From Phaeoceros laevis (Eukaryota; Anthocerotophyta; Anthocerotopsida; Notothyladales), in the NCBI GenBank assembly GCA_049999765.1, contig JBNGIQ010009421.1:357943-412644 (forward strand): a stretch of 54,702 bases of DNA, in the 5' to 3' direction. How positions within the stretch are numbered: the stretch's first letter is position 1; every line of letters starts with the position of its first letter. The position numbers and the translations under genes were made by a program. Below the pieces are notes generated by a model. The model worked only from the letters and a program-made list of their open reading frames with translations. It searched no databases and was not told the origin of the DNA. Positions 1 through 10,180 of the stretch are shown here, in pieces.

Positions 1-1772
1 GGTCAGTGAAGGTGGACGTTGCGGTGGGACAGCAGGCTGCACGTGATATTTCAACGAAGCTGTCCAAAGAGGAAAGTGGTGATCGTCGGAACAGGCATCT
101 TGCCCAAGTAAGGCATGAAAGAATGTTAGATCAAACATCTTTAGATCAATACATATGCACCTGACAACTGCACTTCTGTTGAAGTGGTGACTCCATTTCT
201 TAACTGGGTTTCACATTTGAGTGTAGGAAGGCTTTATTGCGGAGGGCACCCCAGCTGCAGAAGGGGTGTCGAAGGCAGATCTTTTGAAGCGCAAAGAGTA
301 GGTTCAATATTTACATTGTTTTGGTCGTTGCAATACTAAGGAGCCTGATAATCCTGATACGCATGTGGCCTGGATGCTGGTTAGTTTGATGCATGAAAAA
401 GCGACAAAGCTGAGGAGTCCCAACTTTCATGTATCAAGAACACGACTTTTTGTCCACAATGTTCCGAAGACAATGTCAGAGGCTGACTTGAAACGGATTT
501 TTGTGGACGCTGTCCTCTCTCGTGCTTCAAAACAGAAACCCGTTGTAAAACAGGTGCGTAGTTACTGTTTGGGCGGCGATTCCACGGTAGACTTTGCTGG
601 CTGCTGACCACGAAATCTTTGAAGTCATGCAGGTTAAGATTCTCAAAGATGTCACCAAGGCTGGAGGTTCAAAGTCTCGGGGAACGGCATTTGTGGAGTT
701 TACAGAACATCAGCACGCTCTGGTTGCACTCCGTGTGTTGAACAACAATCCTGGTATTGTGATCTTGACTCTCTGGATGTATTTTGGAAGTAGGAATCAA
801 GCATTGGTCACATCATCAGCTTTAATTCTTGTATCCCACAAACCGCAGTTATTGATGTGCTCTTGCTTGTCTTGTAGAGGTGTTTGGATCCGAGCATCGT
901 CCAATTGTCGAGTTTGCCATTGAGAATATGAAGATTCTTGAGAAACGTGCAAAACGTGAGGCTGCAGCTAAGAGTCACCATGCCAATAAGGAGGCAAATG
1001 AGGGTCGGAAACATCTGGCTCATGATGCTCCCAAGGCAGAACAAAAGCAAATAAAATTTGAAGACGGAGTCATCAAGTTAGCCGACGCCAGGAAGCCACG
1101 GGATGGGAAAAGGAAAATAACAGACCGAAAAACTGGAAATGTGGAGGTTGAGGAAGCGGACAACAAACTTACGGAAGGAAAAGACCAAAAGAAAAAGTCA
1201 GTTAGGGAAGTGGGAAAGAAAAGAAAGAGAGCACCTGGGCGAACACCTGCAGCTGATGAGTCTGGAAAAGGGGGCCCAGGAAACTCGGAAGCCCCTGAAA
1301 ATGAGAAGCAAGGCAGAAGTCAAAAGAAAAAGAAACATCGTATAGGAGCAAGTCCTGATGAAGCAGCTAAGGCTGAGGGAACAACATCAAAGAAGGTGCC
1401 CAACAAGGAGCATGTTGGCTGCCGTCCAACAAAAAAGCCTCGTGTTGAGGTACTTCCTGCTTTTCTTCAGCTTCAGAGTTGGCAAGCCGCATTGCATTTT
1501 GTTATTTAGTCTACTGCATATCTAATTTACCAAACGTGTCCGGTTGTACACAGCAAAATGGTCATGGTAGCCGACCTGAGGTCCTTGCAGAAAAAAAACA
1601 ATCTCGGCGAGAACGGAGGCAGACGAGGAAGGGATCAAAACCAGGCGAAGATAGAGTTGACCAACTTGTAACCGAGTATCGGTCTAAGTATTTGTCGGAC
1701 GGACCCGGACATAAAAAACCCGAGGGCAAAAGTGGGCAGTTTGTAGACGATATCCGGAGATGGTTTGAGTAG
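1..1772 (+). CDS. RBM28/NOP4-like nucleolar RRM protein, 3' part (partial at window start)
   Basis: Six exons join in frame: 1-107 (first full codon at 3), 227-297, 385-553, 633-753, 878-1449 and 1554-1772, all with GT-AG borders; the gene begins before the window. The spliced protein shows the link after an RRM, then RNFHVSRTRL-type sequence (here SPNFHVSRTRLFVHNVPK), a last RRM with the RNP1-like stretch SRGTAFVEFTEHQHALVALR, then a long Lys/Arg-rich tail with several nuclear or nucleolar localisation-like clusters and the C-terminal VDQLVTEYRSKYL block. This layout matches RBM28 (yeast Nop4), a nucleolar factor of 60S ribosome biogenesis. Long open frames that run through the introns are read-through, not exons. 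The 3' end faces the pTAC12-like gene. Family assignment is strong; the number of upstream RRMs cannot be seen. Confidence 0.85.
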
Positions 1773-2847
1773 CACCAAACTACTACCGGTACAAGCCATT
1801 GCAGGCTTTGCACAAAATAGCTGATCACATTTGCTCCTTGGAAAGTTCAAAGTGGGGACCACCGGTGTGTCCCTGATGTAAATCGAGGATAAGGCAGGAA
1901 CAAGAGGCTTGATAATCTGCCCAGGCCCGTTAGTCCTGCATGTCCGATCGCTAGCAGAAACGGCATACGGCCATGAGCAGCCAGGCAGGCTGTTCACATA
2001 AGCGAAGATTCTGAGGCAAAAAACTTGGGTTGAATAATCATTCTGTGTAGATGCATTGCTATAAGGTCAAAGGTGGTCCAAATCCGGCTTGAAAGCCCAG
2101 TCAGTGTAGGTCCTATGCATCAGTTCTCCAAAGTTGGCTCCGAGAGGCCGGACTGACATGCGCACCCAAGATAACGCTTGACTCAGGCTGATTTTAACTC
2201 ACTCTGCTCCAAGCACACAGCAGTAGCGGAAGAAGGCTCCTTAGTCCAGAACCACTCTGCCAAATCTCTTTAGAACCACTCTGGCAAATACCTTCAGTCA
2301 CCATTTTGTTGACCTAGTGGTTCACTGATTTGAGTAGGAGTCTGCAGGACTCAAAAACTACGTTAAAAACAAGCTATTGCAAGATTTGCAATAGCTTCGT
2401 AAGTTGGCATTGCTGAATTTGCTGGTGGAATCTGCTGCTTAGTGGCTGATAAAAAGCAGTTTCAAGCAGCAGATCATCTGTTCTTGGAGCAGCCGAGCTC
2501 AAATAGTACTTTCAGGAACTGGGATGCCAAGGTTGTTAGATGCGAACTTGGAGGTCGTAGTCTAAACCCAGTTGGTCTGCTCTGACTTGGCGTTATGGCA
2601 CACTGCGACGGCAACAGCTCCTGCTGTCCTGCGTTCGTGACCTTGACGACAAACCTAGCCAACCCGACACATCAATAAAGGTCAGAAAAGATAGGAGCAA
2701 AGGTCAAAAAGGCCAGAAAACACGTAGAGCACTGAGAATAAAGATGCATGACGCACCATATGATGAAGCCCTGACGGACCCGGCTGTCAGGCGGAGGCAG
2801 TAACCAATTTGTGCATTGGCAACTCTGTTGAGCACGAGACGGCTTTC
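1773..2847. other. Convergent intergenic region
   Basis: This is the space between the 3' ends of the RBM28-like and pTAC12-like genes. It should hold both 3' UTRs. Apart from the receptor-kinase ectodomain fragment at about 1885-2260 I see no coding signal. The short open frames on the minus strand (for example 2474-2662) have no recognisable content. Confidence 0.6.
1885..2260 (-). pseudogene. Degenerate fragment of the receptor-kinase ectodomain
   Basis: About 375 bp resemble positions 9587-9910 of the receptor kinase gene in this window, same strand. Shared landmarks on the plus strand include gaggata-ggcaggaacaagag, gtccgatcgctagca, agccaggcaggctgttcaca and gcggaagaaggctcc or its close variant. 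The copy has indels that break the reading frame and covers only the ricin-like part of the ectodomain, with no signal peptide, membrane segment or kinase. It is a partial duplicate that has decayed, and it lies antisense just beyond the RBM28-like stop codon, so it may be transcribed as part of that 3' UTR. Confidence 0.75.
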
Positions 2848-4455
2848 TCAGATTCTCCAAGGGTACTCCAACTGCATGCGACGCATGAAAACGACCTCCT
2901 TAACCAGATTCCTGTAAGTGAAGGGTCGAACTGCAGCCTTCAGGAAAGCCTCGTGGTATAGTTCACCGCTGTCATCTGCATCAGGCAGGCGAGTCGGACG
3001 AGTCTGAACAGAACGGAGCAGTGGATCAACTGCGTTGTCTGCGCACTCCTCGCCTACCAGTGAAGTCTTCCCTTCCACGAGTTCTTCCATCTCAAAATCA
3101 TCATTATCACCTTCAATAACTTCAGTTTCGTCTAGTGCAAAATCTTCTTCCTTCAACCCTTCCCTCCCACCAAACATTCGATACTCATCCCAAGGGCTCA
3201 GCTCCTCGTCTTCCTCATCCTCGATTTCCTCCTCTTCTGCATCTTCTTCTTCGACTTCCTCCTCTTCTGCATCTTCTTCTTCGTCCTCCTCCTCGTTCCT
3301 CCACCTTTCGAACTCTGCGGAGTATTCGGCCTCCTGCTTCTCCCTCATCTCAGCACGTCTCCTCCCTCTGGTGAACGGGTACAGAAGCTCAACAGGGTGG
3401 CTCATTAATAGGTGCTCCAAAACTTTCATCCTCTTCTCGTGAGACAGCTTGTCATAGGCTGCAGCAGCATCTTCCTCAGTGACATTCGTGTCTACTGCCA
3501 GCATATTGCAGAGCTTGGCAAAATAAGATCCTTCTTCACTGTCGGGGTTGACAAGGTCGCACAAGACTCTGATGAACTCCAACTGATTCTCAGTCCTCAT
3601 CTGATACTTGGGTTTCTTTACATATGTCAGGTCAGGACGGCACCAAGCTATACACTGGGTGATGACATTCCTCATTGCCTGATCGAGTCTGAAGCCCACA
3701 GTCCACTTATCAGGCTCCGTAGCACATTCCACGGCAACTTGCGCCACGAGAGTCCACTCTTCCCAGGGAGCCAAGCGCACCGAACTCGTTCTCAGGCTCC
3801 TGGCAAATACCCAGTAGTAGTGCAAGCCCACCTCCTCGTCTAGCTGCTTCAGTTTGTTGTCGTAGTTGATGGTAGCGTCAACCCTTGCTTGTTCCTCATA
3901 CTCTTTATCGCAACCCTTGCTCGTGTAGGATACGTAGATTTTGTCCGACAAAGTCCCTTCCAGTGGCTCACCAATCACGGCAGCCTTCCACCAATAGGGC
4001 CCGTAAGGCCCATAGATGTAGTAGTCGTCGGGCTGCCTGACGCCAGGGTCTGGCATCTCAGGCTTGACCACCTTCTTCTTCACAAGGCTTTCCACAGGCT
4101 TCCTCTCAACCCGCTTCTCTATCTTGCCGCCTGCGCCCTTTCTCTTGGCTTTGCTCCGCCCAGCTTGCACCCTCACGTCCCTCTCCACTTCTCCCGACCC
4201 AGCTCCAAACCCGATGACGAAGCTTTTGCACTTACAGGCATCCTTGCCTGTCAAAGGGAACACCGAACGCACTGTGCCCTGGTCACTAAAGGTTCGCAAC
4301 CTGAGCCACACCCTTCGCCATCTGCCCTTCAGAGCACCGCCTTCCCACCTTTCCTGATGCAAAGCAAGCTTGCTGGCCCATCTGCGTGACCACCGAACAA
4401 CCTTCGGTGCGGAGAAGGGTGAAGAGCTCTGCGAGACTTGCCAACAAGTCTCCAT
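2848..4455 (-). CDS. PTAC12: pTAC12/HEMERA-like protein (PEP-associated, plastid/nuclear)
   Basis: Single open frame of 535 aa from the first ATG (4455); the open frame extends a few codons upstream without an ATG. The N-terminus (about 60 aa) is rich in Ser, Arg and Trp with few acids, as a plastid transit peptide would be. A basic linker with K/R clusters (about 100-135) may act as a nuclear localisation signal. The conserved core begins near residue 143 with DDYYIYGPYGPYWW and continues through EWTLVAQV, RPDLTYVKKP and SHPVELLYPF, the block order I know from pTAC12/HEMERA. An extreme Glu/Asp block follows (about 390-445). HEMERA (about 527 aa in Arabidopsis) is part of the plastid-encoded RNA polymerase complex (PAP5) and also acts in the nucleus in phytochrome signalling. 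Length fits. Called from remembered family sequence, so orthology needs a search. Confidence 0.72.
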   Translation of the reverse strand: METCWQVSQSSSPFSAPKVVRWSRRWASKLALHQERWEGGALKGRWRRVWLRLRTFSDQGTVRSVFPLTGKDACKCKSFVIGFGAGSGEVERDVRVQAGRSKAKRKGAGGKIEKRVERKPVESLVKKKVVKPEMPDPGVRQPDDYYIYGPYGPYWWKAAVIGEPLEGTLSDKIYVSYTSKGCDKEYEEQARVDATINYDNKLKQLDEEVGLHYYWVFARSLRTSSVRLAPWEEWTLVAQVAVECATEPDKWTVGFRLDQAMRNVITQCIAWCRPDLTYVKKPKYQMRTENQLEFIRVLCDLVNPDSEEGSYFAKLCNMLAVDTNVTEEDAAAAYDKLSHEKRMKVLEHLLMSHPVELLYPFTRGRRRAEMREKQEAEYSAEFERWRNEEEDEEEDAEEEEVEEEDAEEEEIEDEEDEELSPWDEYRMFGGREGLKEEDFALDETEVIEGDNDDFEMEELVEGKTSLVGEECADNAVDPLLRSVQTRPTRLPDADDSGELYHEAFLKAAVRPFTYRNLVKEVVFMRRMQLEYPWRI

Positions 4456-4699
4456 GGTCCAAGCCTCCAAAGGAACAAGGGGGTTAAAGGAATTAAGCCC
4501 CTGGATATACCACGGTTCTTACTCACCGCTGTCAGCGTAGCAGATGAGGTGTGACCGCGGTCCGTGTGGTGTGCTCTCATTTAACTCGGTGGCTGGCAGC
4601 TGGAGCATGGAACCATCAGATCACCAGCTATCATAGTGGATTTTTGTTGGACGCAGAGAGGACTTCAGATGCAACCAACAAACTTGCCGCGATAGGATC

Positions 4700-5956
4700 C
4701 TAGGAAATGGTTGCTAGGCTAGGTTTGATCAAGCCCAAGACAATGGGGCGGAACGACTCACAAAATGCTGCGTAGTGCCATGTTCCTTTAGCCACAGAGA
4801 ACACCAGGTAGTGCTGGCATATGCACGGACCAGTAGCAAAAAACCGGGCATGAACGCTGATCACAAGAATAAGAGCTCCATCCATATGCACAGCACGGGC
4901 CAATTTGCAGTCCTGCCCTGGCTTGAAAACGCGTCTGCGCAAGGCGTCTGGAAGGGCAGAGACCAGTTGTAAGCACAGTGTCCGCTGATCCAGCTTCCAG
5001 ATGCCTGACTTTAAGGAAACGAGATAGAACTCCCCAGTGTCCACGAGTGCGTCCACGGATACGCAGTCCCATGCACCTCTGCTATCCCAGATCCAGCCCC
5101 CTTTCACAGGCCGGGGCTCGCCTACCGGTTCCCCTCCAACTGTGCAATGCAGCAGCACTATCTTCTGTTCTTGGAGTAACAGGTAGTGCCACTCAGGGCG
5201 ATCAAACATCCCTCGGTGCACCAAAATGGATGCCTTGTCGCTGTAAAGGAGTAGCCCGCAGTGGTCGTGCTCTATCCGCCAAGCCCCGGCTTGAGAGGAG
5301 AACACGGCAGTGGTGGCCACTACAAGCCCTTCCGTCCGGCACAGCACCGTGACCTCAAAACCTGCAGAGAAGGACCTGAGGTCCAGGCTCCACTGCCAGT
5401 CCACGCCGCCCGTTGCTCCTTCAGGAAGAATGGCCGCCATGGCAGGAAGCTCCCTCCATGCCCTGGTCACCGGGTTGAACACGCACAGGCCAGCGGTGTG
5501 AGGAGTCTTCTTGCCGTCGGTAATGCAAACCAGTCCACCGTGGGATGCGAAGACATCCTGCCCCTCCCGGAAACGATACCTGGTGTGCCAGTACTTGCGG
5601 TACCTGAGAGGTAGGAAGGAGAGGTCTAGCCGGTGGACCGGCCTGCCCTGGAAGTCGGCTCCAGCATCCTCAAAGGTGCACATCAAGGAGATGGCGGGGT
5701 TGGAGCAAGCGGCAAGCCTGCTCTGCGCTCTGGGATGCAAGAGCAGGCTTCGCCAACCTCGGCACACAGTCCGGAAACGGCAGACGCTGCCGGCCGGCAA
5801 CAGTCCCAGCACCCTCTCCAGGACATCGTCCGGCAGCCGGGACCACATCCAGAGATCCATGGCGTCCCATCCCTCCTCGGCCTCCTCGTCCCCCACAGCT
5901 GATGCATCTCTGAGGAACTCGGGCAACCTCACAACTTTCAGGTGGGGTTTCTGCAT
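4700..5956 (-). CDS. F-box protein with kelch-like C-terminal region
   Basis: Open frame of 418 aa from the ATG at 5956; the frame is open for 20 more codons upstream but without an ATG. The F-box lies at about residues 38-78 (LPDDVLERVLGLLPAGSV followed by CRFRTVCRGWRSLL). The rest contains the usual F-box/kelch features: LCVFNPVTRAWRELP near the middle, alternating hydrophobic strands and Gly pairs, but no full set of regular kelch blades. Such proteins are the substrate-binding subunit of SCF ubiquitin ligases. The target cannot be told. The start is only 132 bp from the divergent RRP7 start, so the two share a promoter region; the pTAC12-like gene follows on the same strand 244 bp downstream. 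Confidence 0.85.
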   Translation of the reverse strand: MQKPHLKVVRLPEFLRDASAVGDEEAEEGWDAMDLWMWSRLPDDVLERVLGLLPAGSVCRFRTVCRGWRSLLLHPRAQSRLAACSNPAISLMCTFEDAGADFQGRPVHRLDLSFLPLRYRKYWHTRYRFREGQDVFASHGGLVCITDGKKTPHTAGLCVFNPVTRAWRELPAMAAILPEGATGGVDWQWSLDLRSFSAGFEVTVLCRTEGLVVATTAVFSSQAGAWRIEHDHCGLLLYSDKASILVHRGMFDRPEWHYLLLQEQKIVLLHCTVGGEPVGEPRPVKGGWIWDSRGAWDCVSVDALVDTGEFYLVSLKSGIWKLDQRTLCLQLVSALPDALRRRVFKPGQDCKLARAVHMDGALILVISVHARFFATGPCICQHYLVFSVAKGTWHYAAFCESFRPIVLGLIKPSLATIS

Positions 5957-6088
5957 CTCACCTGCTCTGCCAGCGCGAAAAGGACCTGACAAAGCCTCGA
6001 TGTTGAAGGTGCACAAAATTTATCGTCAGTCATCCGATCGGTCTCGGTCCGGACGACTTGTGGATCCCAGGTTTGAAAGCAAATTAAG

Positions 6089-7200
6089 ATGTGCGCTGCG
6101 GAGGCCTCTGCCACAGAGCATCGTAAATCCAAGGCCCTGAAGAAGCGGGTGCCCAAGGCGGGCAAGGGAGTGGTGCCGATGCCTGCCAAAATCAGGAAGA
6201 GGAAGCCGGTTGTGGAGGATGGCGGCGGCCAGAGGGAGGGCATGGAGTTGACAGGGTTGGAGGACCTGCGAGCCTCGTCTGAGATCAGGGAAGCGCTGGA
6301 GCCAGCGGTAGGGCTACAGGAGGAGGGACCTGAGGTCGCGAGGAAGAGGAAGAGGAAAAAGAAAAAGCGCGGTGTGAATGAAGCTGTTGATGCAGCTGTT
6401 GATGCAGCTGTTGATGCAGCTGCTTCTCCTGCTCTTGTTCTTGCCTCCCAAGCTGCAGACGTTAGGGATCCGGGCGCTGCCACAGACGACGACTCTGGTG
6501 CATCAAAGGATGGACAGCCGAAGAGTGGTGCTCTGAGGGGCATGAAGAGTACGGAGAATTTGTGTAGCGGCTTCTTGGATGAGGATGAGCGGCTGTGAGG
6601 GGTTGTGGAATAACCGTGGTTACCTGAATGTTGCAGAATGGCTGGCAGCATATCACGCGGAGAGGCCCGGTGCCGATGTCTTGCAACAGCAGATTGATGA
6701 GTTCATACTGGATTACGACGCTCGTCAGGCTAAGGTTTGGCAGTCTCTCTATTTTCGCTTGACCTGACCGTTGAGAAGAAGGCACTGTCTAAGTGTGAGG
6801 TGATGTAAAACAGGCCAGAGCAGACAGGGAGGCAGCGGCTGCCGCAGATGGCTGGACGCTGGTGCTGAACAAAGGAGGCAGGAAGAAAACCACGGACGCT
6901 GACGGTGGTATCACAGTAGGTGCTGTCTCTTCTGCTGCTGCGGTTGGAAAAGCTGCCAAGAGACAGAAGAAGGCTGAGACAGCCGCGGACTTCTATCGTT
7001 TTCAGAAGCGGGAGCAACACCGAAACAGTATGATGACTCTCTCATTTTGCTCTGCCAACCTTGTACATGCAGTGCTTATCTGTGCTAGAACTCATGGACT
7101 TTGTGATGGTGCAGAAATAATGGAGCTTCAGCAAAAGTTTGACAATGACAAGAAACGACTAGCAAGACTGAAGGCTGCCCGGAAGTTCACCCCCTATTAG
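6089..7200 (+). CDS. RRP7: RRP7-like ribosomal RNA processing protein
   Basis: Four exons: 6089-6548, 6637-6734, 6814-7027 and 7115-7200, giving 285 aa. Introns are 88, 79 and 87 bp. The first intron removes an apparent stop and yields GMKKWLAAYHAERPG; the last intron is a multiple of three without stops, so the genome reads through it. The C-terminal domain is diagnostic: DGWTLVLNKGGRKKTTDAD, then DFYRFQKREQ and KKRLARLKAARKFTPY ending at the stop, as in RRP7A/Rrp7, a small-subunit processome factor for pre-18S rRNA. The N-terminal half is a Lys/Arg-rich nuclear region with a short Ala-Val-Asp-Ala repeat (three 12-bp units near 6388-6423); no RRM-like domain is visible there. It pairs functionally with the RBM28-like ribosome biogenesis gene nearby, although there is no evidence of coordinated expression. 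Confidence 0.85.
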
Positions 7201-7534
7201 ATGTCAGTTTTGTGCGACCCAACAGTACCTTGAGTCCGGTGGAACTTAGTTCAGTAATGTGAGACAATTGTCCAGAGCATTGCAGCCTGAAGGAGGTTAG
7301 CAAAGTAGTCCTCTAGATTAAGTTGAAAAACTGTCCTGTCTTAACAAAAAGGTGCCGTTTTAGACACAAATAATGTTTGTCACTGACCTGTGAATAATGA
7401 CTTGCAAACAAGCCCTTCAACATTTGAGCAGGAATCGTGTGCGAGGCTTTGGATTTGCACTGTGATAACCGTCGTTGGAGTGAGAGTTGCTGGATGCGTT
7501 CAGCATAGGCAACGGCTGTTACCTTGCAGGGCAA
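7201..7534. other. Short convergent intergenic region
   Basis: It lies between the RRP7 stop and the receptor kinase stop. Nothing beyond presumed 3' UTRs is visible. Confidence 0.6.
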
Positions 7535-10180
7535 CTATTTCTGAGGCAAAGCTGATCTTGGTAAGGGCAAACAGTGCCTTGGATAACCTTGCCGTAGGGG
7601 TGCCTCAGGTCTGATCTCAGCGGAGGTGTCTGATGACTCTGTGACTGATATGTTCATCTGCAGAAGTTCACACACTTTTTGCATAGACGGTCTATCTTCT
7701 GCGCTGTGCTGTATACACATATTGATTATCTCGATGAGAACCTCCAACTCGTTCTTATTTGCGCACCCAATCAGTCGGGGGTCGAGGCATTGGTTTACCC
7801 TGTCTTTGGAGCTCAGATAGTCTCTTGCCCAATGGACCACATGGATGGCTTCCTTCCCAGTGAAAAGCTCCAGAAGAAGAACACCGAAGCTATACACGTC
7901 CGACTTCGTGGAATACACTGACTCCGTTAACGTTTCCAAGTAGCCAGCTGAGGATGGTCTATTTTTGGGCGAGTGAGCAGCTGGCAACTTGCCAGGCTTC
8001 TGAGTTCTGACTAACCCGAAGTCCATCAGCTTGGCTACAGGCACTTCTGAATCAGTAAGCAGCACATTGTTGGAGCTGATATTGCGATGGAGAATAGGAT
8101 GATTTACTGAACGATGGTGAAGGTACTCCAGCCCTGCAGCAACCTCTCGAGCAATCCTGAGCCTCTGGTTCCAGCTGAGAGGAGTCTTGGACGCTTTGTG
8201 TAGATGCTCATGCAGGCTGCCTCCTGCCATCTGCTCAAACACAAGAATACGTTCTCCTGCGGATACGACAAACCAGTAGGCAACTCAGAAAATCATATGC
8301 TTGCTGCCTGTTACTATCAGCAAAAAAGTGCTGTACGGCCTTCATATGTACCTTGGTCTTTGCAGAATCCCAGGAAGGTGACAAGGTTGGGATGGCGAGT
8401 TGGCCACAGCATCTCCACATCTTGCATGAACTCTTCATGGTCACTCCTGGTAGAACTGTACTCTCTCTTAACTGCTGCCGTTGTGCCATCGTCGAACTGA
8501 GCAGCGTAGACCAAGCCCGAGCTGCCTTTGCCCAACACAGTGCTGAAACCGCGAGTTGCATGGTCTATCTCATCGTAACTGTGCTGCCTCGGGTGCACAG
8601 CCTTCGGAGTGTCATCCCCCAGATGCAGAGGGCTTGCTTCTGTTCGTGAAGGGCTTGAACCTTGCGTGATGGTCCTTGGGAAAGAGCTGTTGTCCGAAGA
8701 AGAGGAAGTACCAGCACGCAGGCCACGGAAACTGACATTGGACAGGGCGTGGGCAAGACCTTGTTTAGCGGTCCTCAGGATGGATCTCCAAGCAACGTAA
8801 ACAAAAACCGCGACACAACTTCCAGCTAGAAAGGCGGCTGCTGCAGCTCCAAGGATTGCCCCTGCACAAACAAAAGAACTGTGTTATTCCCATGCAGCAA
8901 ATTAGCAAAGCTCAAGACAGGCAAACCATCTGGCTGCAGCGTGTACCAGTTGAGCTCGCAGCTCCGCGGGCCGGGTGTGTTGGTACTTCTGGAATCGGTG
9001 TGGTCTCAGGTGGACTGGGAGTGGTCGCAGGTCCCAAAGCTTTAAGGAACCGCAGCACTCTGACATCATCAAGATAAGGACCACATCCTACCTTCTCCAG
9101 GCTTCTGAAACTTACAGTAGTGATTACCTCGGTAGCCACAAACGTTGTGAACCTCTGTGACCATCCCATACTCTGAGCACTCAAACCGGAGCTGTTGAAG
9201 GGTTCCACGATGGGACTTGTGCTGGCGGATGGCTGCACATTCACCTCCATTCTCTTAACAGTCTCACCACAGGTGTTGTCTGCTGCCATTAGGTAGCTGA
9301 GGAGATACGAATCCCCTGGAACGGTACTGATAGCCTGCGAAATGGCTCCTGCCAGGACCTGACCGTTTAGTCCCAAGAAAAGGCGTCCTTCCACGGTCTG
9401 CTTTCCAGGCCCAAGAACCTGCACTTGGCCAGAGTCAATTGTCCAAAAGCAGAGGCCGAAGATAGCATCACGGTTGAGCGAGACAGAAGGCGCTATGTCA
9501 GATATATCGTAGCTGCAGAGCTCAAATCCTCCATTCTTGACCAGATTGCTAACAATCTGCGGAGGCGGAGCTGATGACAGGTCAAGCGAGGATACGGCAG
9601 GAACAAGAGACATGACGATCTGCCCAGTCCCGTTACTCCCGAATGTCCGATCGCTAGCAAGAACGGCGTTCCGCCATGAGAAGCCAGGCAGGCTGTTCAC
9701 ATAAAAGAACGCAGACTCCGAGCCAAGAAACTTCGGCGGAAGAAAATAGATGCTCAGTATAGATGCATTGCTGGCATCAATTCTCCAAAGCTGGTTCCTA
9801 GGCGCCGGAGTCACGCATGCAGCCAAGATAAGACCTGACACAGGCTGATTTGAGCTCAATGCTTCCAAGCATACCGCAGTACCGGAAGAAGGCTCCAACA
9901 CAGAAATGGTCTGACTACTGTTGTCGTAGGTCCAAAACTGTGCGCTGGAGGCAGAATTGCAGGCTGTAAACCCCACATTCTGCCCTCGGTAGCTCCCCGG
10001 GCTCAGGGTGTCGTTCACAACCAGGCACTGAGCCGGGCAGACCGGGCTCGCTGTGGTTGCGCCTGCCATTATCCATTCCAGGGCAGACGCCCGTCTAGAG
10101 GAAGCCACGAAAATGAGCAAAAAAATCCAGAGTGCCGTGGCATAGGAAAGCTGAACCTGCGTAAAGCGAAATGCGTCCAT
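7535..10180 (-). CDS. Receptor-like kinase with ricin-like and DUF642-like ectodomain; probable pseudokinase
   Basis: Three exons on the minus strand: 10180-8947, 8861-8352 and 8256-7535 (introns 85 and 95 bp), 821 aa. Residues 1-34 form a signal peptide. About 45-190 is a ricin-type lectin-like region with QxW-type elements (AQFWTY, NQLWRI). About 205-385 resembles the DUF642/galactose-binding fold: LVKNGGFELC, AISQAISTVPGDSYLLSYLM and CGPYLDDVRVLRF. A Pro/Thr-rich stalk leads to the membrane segment (about 413-436). The kinase keeps the Gly-rich loop (LGKGSSGLVY, 521-530), Lys543 and DFG (660-662). The catalytic loop reads HRN (638-640) in place of HRD, and the APE segment is replaced (GYLETLTES). 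It probably binds a cell-wall sugar and signals through a partner rather than by strong catalysis. The ligand is unknown. A degraded copy of the ectodomain lies at 1885-2260. Confidence 0.85.

Noticed and set aside
2848-4389. Plus-strand frames with Ser-rich runs opposite the pTAC12-like gene
   Set aside because: They are the antisense of the Glu/Asp-rich block and have no independent support.
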